In this document: positions 59,093 through 64,000 of the stretch, piece after piece
Layout: each line of letters starts with the position of its first letter
Position numbering within the stretch: position 1 is the stretch's first letter
From: Leucogyrophana mollusca
Taxonomy: Eukaryota; Basidiomycota; Agaricomycetes; Boletales
Length of the DNA: 64,000 nt
Reading direction: 5' to 3'
Assembly (NCBI GenBank): GCA_021014945.1
Contig: MU266380.1
Location: forward strand, 62,001 to 126,000
Notes under the pieces: model-generated
The model's input: only the letters and a program-made list of their open reading frames with translations
Told to the model about the DNA's origin: nothing
The model's database searches: none
Position numbers and translations under genes: made by a program

Positions 59093-60045
59093 GATATCAA
59101 AAGGTGGAGAAAGTAGAAAAAAAGCGAAGTAGAATAAGGGAGAGAAGGAGAAGGAGAATGAAACACATGCATGATTCACGAGCTCGCCTTTTATACACGA
59201 GTTCTCATTATGGTTGAAGCGCTCGTCGCATGGGGTACAAGATGCTGGCAGCCAGTGCGGCTGTTCTCTGTAGGAACGTTGAAGGCAGTGCAAAGTCCAA
59301 CGAGATCAATAGTAAATCCATCATACGGGATCACCGGTGTCACTATACAACCTCTAAACACGACTCCCAATATATGCAGCCCCGGTCTGAGACCCGGATG
59401 TCCTCAGCACGTCAACGAAATCACCCATCACTGCAAAATCCGGACAGCTTTGTAGGATTGGTGAGCCGCGACTACATCGGCGAGTCGAATTGGGCTGGCT
59501 TCTGCGAACTTGAAGCTGAAACAGTTAGTGCAAAGTATGAATGACACTGGAAGGCTGGTAACTACGCCACTAACATGATTATTTTTAAAAGTGTGGAGTA
59601 TCAGGAAGTTGTCCACCACAAACGCGTGGATGGTGACGGTGACCTACCGATCGAAGTACCGTCACTACTGATTTCTAGTCATGGAGATGCGAAGTCGGAA
59701 GACCTGTGTGTGCCGAGCTCCCGAAGCCATATTTTGGGAGATTGGTCGCACGAAGTCGTGTTCCCTCACTGGGCTGACGATATACGTGTTGGCGCCTGTC
59801 CCTTGAGCGAGGCGGCCCGTGAACAGTGCAGTATCCTCTTGGTCTCCCCGGACCCTAGGCAAACCACTGGCACATAGAAGGGAATACAGCTCAGTCTCTC
59901 GAGTTTTGGTCCAACATTGGGACGACGAGCGCTCGAGATCGTAGCTCACTTGGCACTACCCTGACATCCAACAACCCGAGTTCGTCTGTCACAATCTAGA
60001 ATCAATCTTTTGACAGTTTGGGTCTTCGGACGTCAGATCAACCCG
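59093..60045. other. Divergent intergenic region, GH3 gene and F-box gene
   Basis: About 950 bp between two head-to-head genes. The short open frames at 59230-59544 and 59575-59877 have no family features. Confidence 0.5.
59187..59195 (-). promoter_or_regulatory. TATA box of the GH3-family gene
   Basis: TATAAAAGG on the minus strand, 95-103 bp before the ATG at 59092, a canonical position for a fungal core promoter. Confidence 0.5.
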
Positions 60046-61725
60046 ATGCATCCTTGCCTCACCAACAATGACACCGTCCTTGCTATACTTTCGCATATCA
60101 AAGTGGACTCGAGTAACGTGACCACTGGCCTTCGTGATCTTGCATCCCTCGCCAGAACATGTCGAGCCTTGCAAGAATCCGCACTCGACTCACTTTGGTA
60201 TACGCAGGGCTCGCTATCTCCGTTATTATCTCTCTTGCCTGCGGACGTGCTAGATGTTGCTTATGAGCCGTCCTTGTTTTTTCCTCATGCAAAGCTGCGA
60301 TTCGTGGTGAGTTTGTCTTCACAGGAAACGTATTATCTACAAGAGGTCTCGCTCATGAACGCCCTTCAGTTCTTGAAGAGGGCCCCTACTCTGCACGAGT
60401 GGGACAAACTACTATCGTATGCATCACGCATCAGACGGCTTACTCTCGGCGATAAGCCTCAGACGCCGTATGAAAACAACCCACTCGGGATACACCACAC
60501 GGCCCTTCACACACTGCTCGCGACCTGTCCGGTATCAAACCTATTTCCAAATCTCTTAGATCTTGCCTTCCTTCGCACATCATGGACCTTCGGTTCACGA
60601 TTTGCTTCCTTAGGAGCCTGTCTAATGCGGATCATCCATCCGAGACTACGTTCCCTCACACTTGAAACCTGCCCAGAAATCAACGCCTCATTAGCTGAAA
60701 TACTCGCGCTTGTGGTGCACACTTGCCCTGATCTTCAGGTGCTCGATGTTTCCTATTTCCTCTGGAGATGCGACCAATCCGTCGTTATAACAAAGCTAAA
60801 CAATTTGTCGCGGCTGATGAAGAACTTCAAGGTCACTCGGAGTTTACCTCGCTACCCATATAACCACACATTGACGGTCTCGTTGTCGATGGATTCTATA
60901 CTCGAACTCGGTGCTTTGTCTCGCCTAGAAGCAGTTGAATTCCACATTGAGGATTACTCTGCGCCATCAGGTATAACCCCACAGGAGGCGCGACCTCTAT
61001 TCCCATCCCTTCGCCGATTCACACTTCATGCTTCCAGCTTTCAACTCAGTCAACGGTTCATCGCGCTTGTCAGCTCTCCCTGGACACAAACACTTTCACT
61101 AAACGTCAGTCAAATGGCCCGCGTATCTGACATGTGTAATGCGTTCACGGACATGACAAGATTTCGTCATCTTGATACCATCGCCGTCTCAACGCCCTTC
61201 CTGCTGCCTTCTTCTTCCGGACAAAGTCGGTCTCTGCTAAAACCTCTGTTGGCGCTCTCCAGTCTGCGCTCTGTAACGATTTCGATCACAAGAAAAACAT
61301 TTCCGCGGACAGGTGAAAACAGCGGCACCGTAGAGCTGAGCAATGACCTACGGGCTATTCCGTTGGCTTGGCCCAACTTGCAGGCGCTGGATTTGACTTG
61401 GCTGCATTCAGACGACGTCACTCTTTCCAGCATCGCAGAGTTGGCAAGTCACTGTAAAAATCTGAAGACGCTGGGGATATTCTTTGATGGTAGGATATTC
61501 GAGGAGATCTATACCCCGTCGCGTCTTGAGGTGTTGAAAGTCGGCAACTCTCCCATCCATGCCTACGATGCAGCGCCGGTATTGAAGCGAACCTTTCCGA
61601 ACCTTCTGCAGCTCGAGTTCGAGCGTGTTATCAACCCATACTGGTGGGAGTGGGAGGAGGTGTGTCGTTATTTGTCAGCGAAGGGACAGGAGAATGAGCA
61701 TAATGATCAAGCGGATGAAGATTGA
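60046..61725 (+). CDS. F-box protein with leucine-rich repeats
   Basis: A single intronless frame of 559 aa from the first ATG. F-box proteins are substrate receptors of SCF ubiquitin ligases. The N-terminal F-box-like part reads HPCLTNNDTVLAILSHI and DLASLARTCRALQESALDSL, followed by WYTQGSLSPLLSLLP, a pattern seen in very many agaricomycete F-box proteins. The rest has Leu-rich segments (RLRSLTLETCPEI, LQVLDVSYFLW, LQALDLTWLH, LKTLGIFFDG, LEVLKVGNSPI) and an acidic end. The lack of introns among intron-rich neighbours is normal for this expanded family. The target is unknown. Confidence 0.85.
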   Translation: MHPCLTNNDTVLAILSHIKVDSSNVTTGLRDLASLARTCRALQESALDSLWYTQGSLSPLLSLLPADVLDVAYEPSLFFPHAKLRFVVSLSSQETYYLQEVSLMNALQFLKRAPTLHEWDKLLSYASRIRRLTLGDKPQTPYENNPLGIHHTALHTLLATCPVSNLFPNLLDLAFLRTSWTFGSRFASLGACLMRIIHPRLRSLTLETCPEINASLAEILALVVHTCPDLQVLDVSYFLWRCDQSVVITKLNNLSRLMKNFKVTRSLPRYPYNHTLTVSLSMDSILELGALSRLEAVEFHIEDYSAPSGITPQEARPLFPSLRRFTLHASSFQLSQRFIALVSSPWTQTLSLNVSQMARVSDMCNAFTDMTRFRHLDTIAVSTPFLLPSSSGQSRSLLKPLLALSSLRSVTISITRKTFPRTGENSGTVELSNDLRAIPLAWPNLQALDLTWLHSDDVTLSSIAELASHCKNLKTLGIFFDGRIFEEIYTPSRLEVLKVGNSPIHAYDAAPVLKRTFPNLLQLEFERVINPYWWEWEEVCRYLSAKGQENEHNDQADED

Positions 61726-62469
61726 TTCATGTCCTAGCCAGTTTCTGAGCAGTCCAGTCTCCCATAGACAGACCTTCTGTGTATTAGGGGGTAGTTTTGC
61801 CCGTCACTTTCTTGGTAACTCCCACCACCAACACAAAACATACCCCGCTAGCATACCCCTTATCCTGGTGGGAAATCTTTGGGTTGATGGGGTGGTCCAT
61901 CGGCATATTGAGTGGGATACTTATGGCCTGCCAACTTACTGTCAGCTTTCCAATCTAAAGATTGTGCTCGATGAGCAAGGTAGTGCGGGGCAATGTCACA
62001 CCCAGTAGTCGTTCGGTCAGACCGAGGCCATCCGAAAAGCATGTGTGAAGAGAACTGTTGAGTATCCTTGAAAAACATGTGCTTCTGAGCTTTTCATTTC
62101 GAACCAAACGTTTGACCTACCGAACCTCTGGTGAATTGTCTGATCAGTGGTTTGCTAGTCGTGTCTGGCCTGAAACAATGGAGATGCTCCCAGATGGTTC
62201 TGGAAGGCGACCGAGCCTCGGGGTACTGAACCAGATCGACGAGTATGCGACTCGGGAGTACTGTGTTGTTGTGATGAGCAATTTTGGCATTAAAGTACGA
62301 AATACTGCAATAGATTTGCGGGAATCTAGATAAATTTGTGCTGGATTGTCCCAAATTCTTGCCGGCCAAGTCTCGCTCTCCAAAGCTGCCGACAGCTCGA
62401 ACGACGGACTCTCCCCCGCACATAACTCACTGATCTGCTTACTGACGTGCTATTTTACGGAAATTCGGC
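61726..62469. other. Intergenic, F-box gene to CUE gene
   Basis: 744 bp with no supported gene. The open frame 62058-62333 shows no family pattern and overlaps another frame on the opposite strand. Confidence 0.5.
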
Positions 62470-63344
62470 ATGGGCGAGGTCGTCAACGCCATCGTCGCAT
62501 TTGCGGTTATTGTCATCATATTCCGCTGGGCCACGTCGAGTGAGTACTTTGGCCTCGCAGTGTTTCTCCGTACTCACTGGGTAAATTCCTCGATGTCCAA
62601 CAGGTAATGATTCGTCGTCCAATAGGTCGGCATCGGCTGCCCTTGGTTTCAGACCGAAGAATGTGACGCAAGAGATGGTGAGTCAATTCCCAGGTCTTGT
62701 CCCCGAAGGAGCGGTGCCTAAGACGTCCCGCAGGTAGACCAGATACACTCCATGTTTCCTGACATACCACCGTGCGCACAGTCTGTGTTGCATGTCTTTT
62801 CAACTGACCTATATTTCTTTTAATGTTGCAGAGATAATATCCGCTTTGACCTCCTGCGAACGGGAAACGTCGAGCTAACTTCTAACAAGATCCTAGAGCG
62901 TGGATTCCTCGACGCTGTATGTATCATTGGCCATGCTGAATCCCCAGTTGTTTACTTAAAAGCTCAAATAGCCTCCACCCGCGTACTACACCCTCTACCC
63001 ACGGCAAGAAACTCAAGCACCCGCCGCAGCTTCTCGCGCACCCACGGCAGCGCAAATCGCAGCAAAAGAATCTCTAATTGCGCGATACGAACTTCAAGAA
63101 CGTGCCCAGTCGGAAATTGCGAGTGATGATACTTCGAATGGGGGTGGAAAAGCCAAGTGGGAGGATACTCCGGAGAAACGGGAGGCTAGTCTGCGGGAGA
63201 GGAAGGCGCAGATGATTTTGGCTGCCAGACAGTATGTGTGCCTCGTGATGTCACCACCCGAGTTTATACTGAACTTCGTACTACAGACGTCTACTTGCAC
63301 AGCAGCAGGCGCAGGGGGGCGCTGATGCCTCTGGGTCTTCGTGA
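62470..63344 (+). CDS. CUE1: CUE-domain ER membrane protein (Cue1-like)
   Basis: Exons 62470-62539, 62604-62677, 62734-62771, 62832-62916, 62972-63231 and 63287-63344 give 194 aa, close to yeast Cue1. Cue1 anchors the ubiquitin-conjugating enzyme Ubc7 at the ER membrane for ER-associated degradation. An N-terminal membrane segment (VVNAIVAFAVIVIIFRW) is followed by a CUE domain with the MFP and di-leucine marks (VDQIHSMFPDIPPDNIRFDL, NVELTSNKILERGFLD). The C-terminal helix (KREASLRERKAQMILAARQ) sits where Cue1 has its Ubc7-binding region. The match is by layout; other CUE proteins of the ER membrane are possible. Confidence 0.75.
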
Positions 63345-63706
63345 CGTCTCCAGAGTAAACGTGGATCCTGCTTTATCCTGGTCTCATTGTTCCTGTGTAA
63401 TTTGCTTTGGTATTTGGGTCCATTTTATGCTGGATGGTGTCGTTGAGCTTGGCCTATCAGTACTTGATCAAGCTACAAATCAATTCACGTCCTGTATGTG
63501 TGTGCTAACAAACCGAAATGACGGAAAGGAAGAATGAATGTAAGGATGATTAACTACCGCTGGTGATTCAAGTAAAATATACAAAGGTTCGGGGCTGCAA
63601 ACACTGAAAATTCCGTTGTGAGAATAAGGAGCGACGATACAGGTACGATAAAAGAAAGAATGAAGGAAGACTTGGGAACGTCAGGAAGCTCGTTTACTCG
63701 TTGATG
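63345..63706. other. Convergent 3' region at right edge
   Basis: 362 bp between the CUE gene and the cut minus-strand gene. Purine-rich words (ggaaagaagaatg, aagaaagaatgaagg) occur. No gene seen. Confidence 0.45.
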
Positions 63707-64000
63707 TTATTCTGTGGAACGTGAGCTGTCAACATTATCGTTAACAGGGGTGGTGTCTTCGCTACTGGTGCCGTTCGGGGTTGGAGTGTCCAGCTCGTCC
63801 GCACTACGATCTGCCTGCTCGTCGGAGACCACTGCCAACTCCTTCTCTAATTCAGGCTTCTCCTCCCGCAGGACACCCACTTCGGCCTCTTCTGTGACGC
63901 TGCTCCCTCTGCTCCCTGCTCCAGGCCCAAACCCAAACTGCGTTCCCGTAGATGCCGAAGCAGATGTATCCGAGCGAGTACTAGTCCGACTCGGCGTCTT
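63707..64000 (-). CDS. C-terminal part of an unidentified gene, cut by the window edge
   Basis: An open minus-strand frame of 97 codons runs in from the right edge to a TAA at 63707-63709, with no Met inside. The text is Ser/Thr/Glu-rich and low in hydrophobic residues (RTSTRSDTSASASTGTQ, VTEEAEVGVLREEKPELEKE, DELDTPTPNGTSSEDTTP), as in a disordered acidic tail. No domain is visible. The frame is supported by its length and codon pattern only. Confidence 0.5.
   Translation of the reverse strand, partial: KTPSRTSTRSDTSASASTGTQFGFGPGAGSRGSSVTEEAEVGVLREEKPELEKELAVVSDEQADRSADELDTPTPNGTSSEDTTPVNDNVDSSRSTE

Noticed and set aside
59230..59877. Small genes between the GH3 and F-box genes
   Set aside because: The frames overlap on both strands, have random-looking composition and no recognisable motifs.

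Overview
The window is nuclear DNA of a filamentous fungus, almost certainly an agaricomycete basidiomycete. Genes are broken by many short introns (about 45-70 bp, GT..AG). Gene density is high on both strands. The content includes AROM, alternative NADH dehydrogenase, DUF6534-type membrane proteins, F-box proteins and small secreted Cys-rich proteins. No tRNA, rRNA, CRISPR array or transposon was recognised. I joined exons by hand from reading frames, splice consensus and family conservation. Where I give exon coordinates the phases agree; elsewhere only the outer limits are meant.

Layout. 0.3-3.4 kb: a tandem duplication carrying two intact DEDDy 3'-5' exonuclease genes with an added Cys4 tail. 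3.7-6.3 kb: two paralogous small secreted Cys-rich proteins on the minus strand. 7.1-7.7 kb: profilin. 8.5-11.7 kb: two tandem paralogues of an unrecognised family. 11.9-16.1 kb, minus strand: a hemerythrin-like protein, a CxxC zinc-finger protein and a short-chain dehydrogenase. 16.5-19.7 kb, minus: the nucleolar five-RRM protein NOP4/RBM28. 20.0-22.4 kb: a secreted six-hairpin glycosidase. 22.8-23.8 kb: triosephosphate isomerase. 24.2-31.9 kb: a very large BEACH-WD40 protein. 32.9-34.1 kb, minus: a DUF6534 membrane protein. 35.4-40.5 kb, minus: the five-domain AROM enzyme of the shikimate pathway. 41.1-43.8 kb: type II NADH dehydrogenase. 44.5-49.4 kb: two ferric reductases facing each other tail to tail. 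49.4-52.1 kb: the largest gene-poor stretch. 52.1-56.5 kb: mitochondrial uS4 and gamma-tubulin complex protein GCP2, divergent. 57.0-59.1 kb, minus: a GH3-family acyl-amido synthetase homologue. 60.0-61.7 kb: an F-box protein. 62.5-63.3 kb: a Cue1-like ER protein. The right edge cuts a minus-strand gene.

Most genes are conserved housekeeping functions: glycolysis, the shikimate pathway, respiration, ribosome biogenesis, the microtubule organising centre, vesicle traffic and ERAD. The lineage-specific layer is mainly four local pairs of related genes: the exonucleases, the secreted proteins, the unknown family and the ferric reductases. The two ferric reductases and the hemerythrin-like protein form an iron-related subset. 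The least described material is the exonuclease with a Cys4 tail, the 8.5-11.7 kb family and the secreted pair. I saw no convincing evidence for a wholly new multi-gene system.
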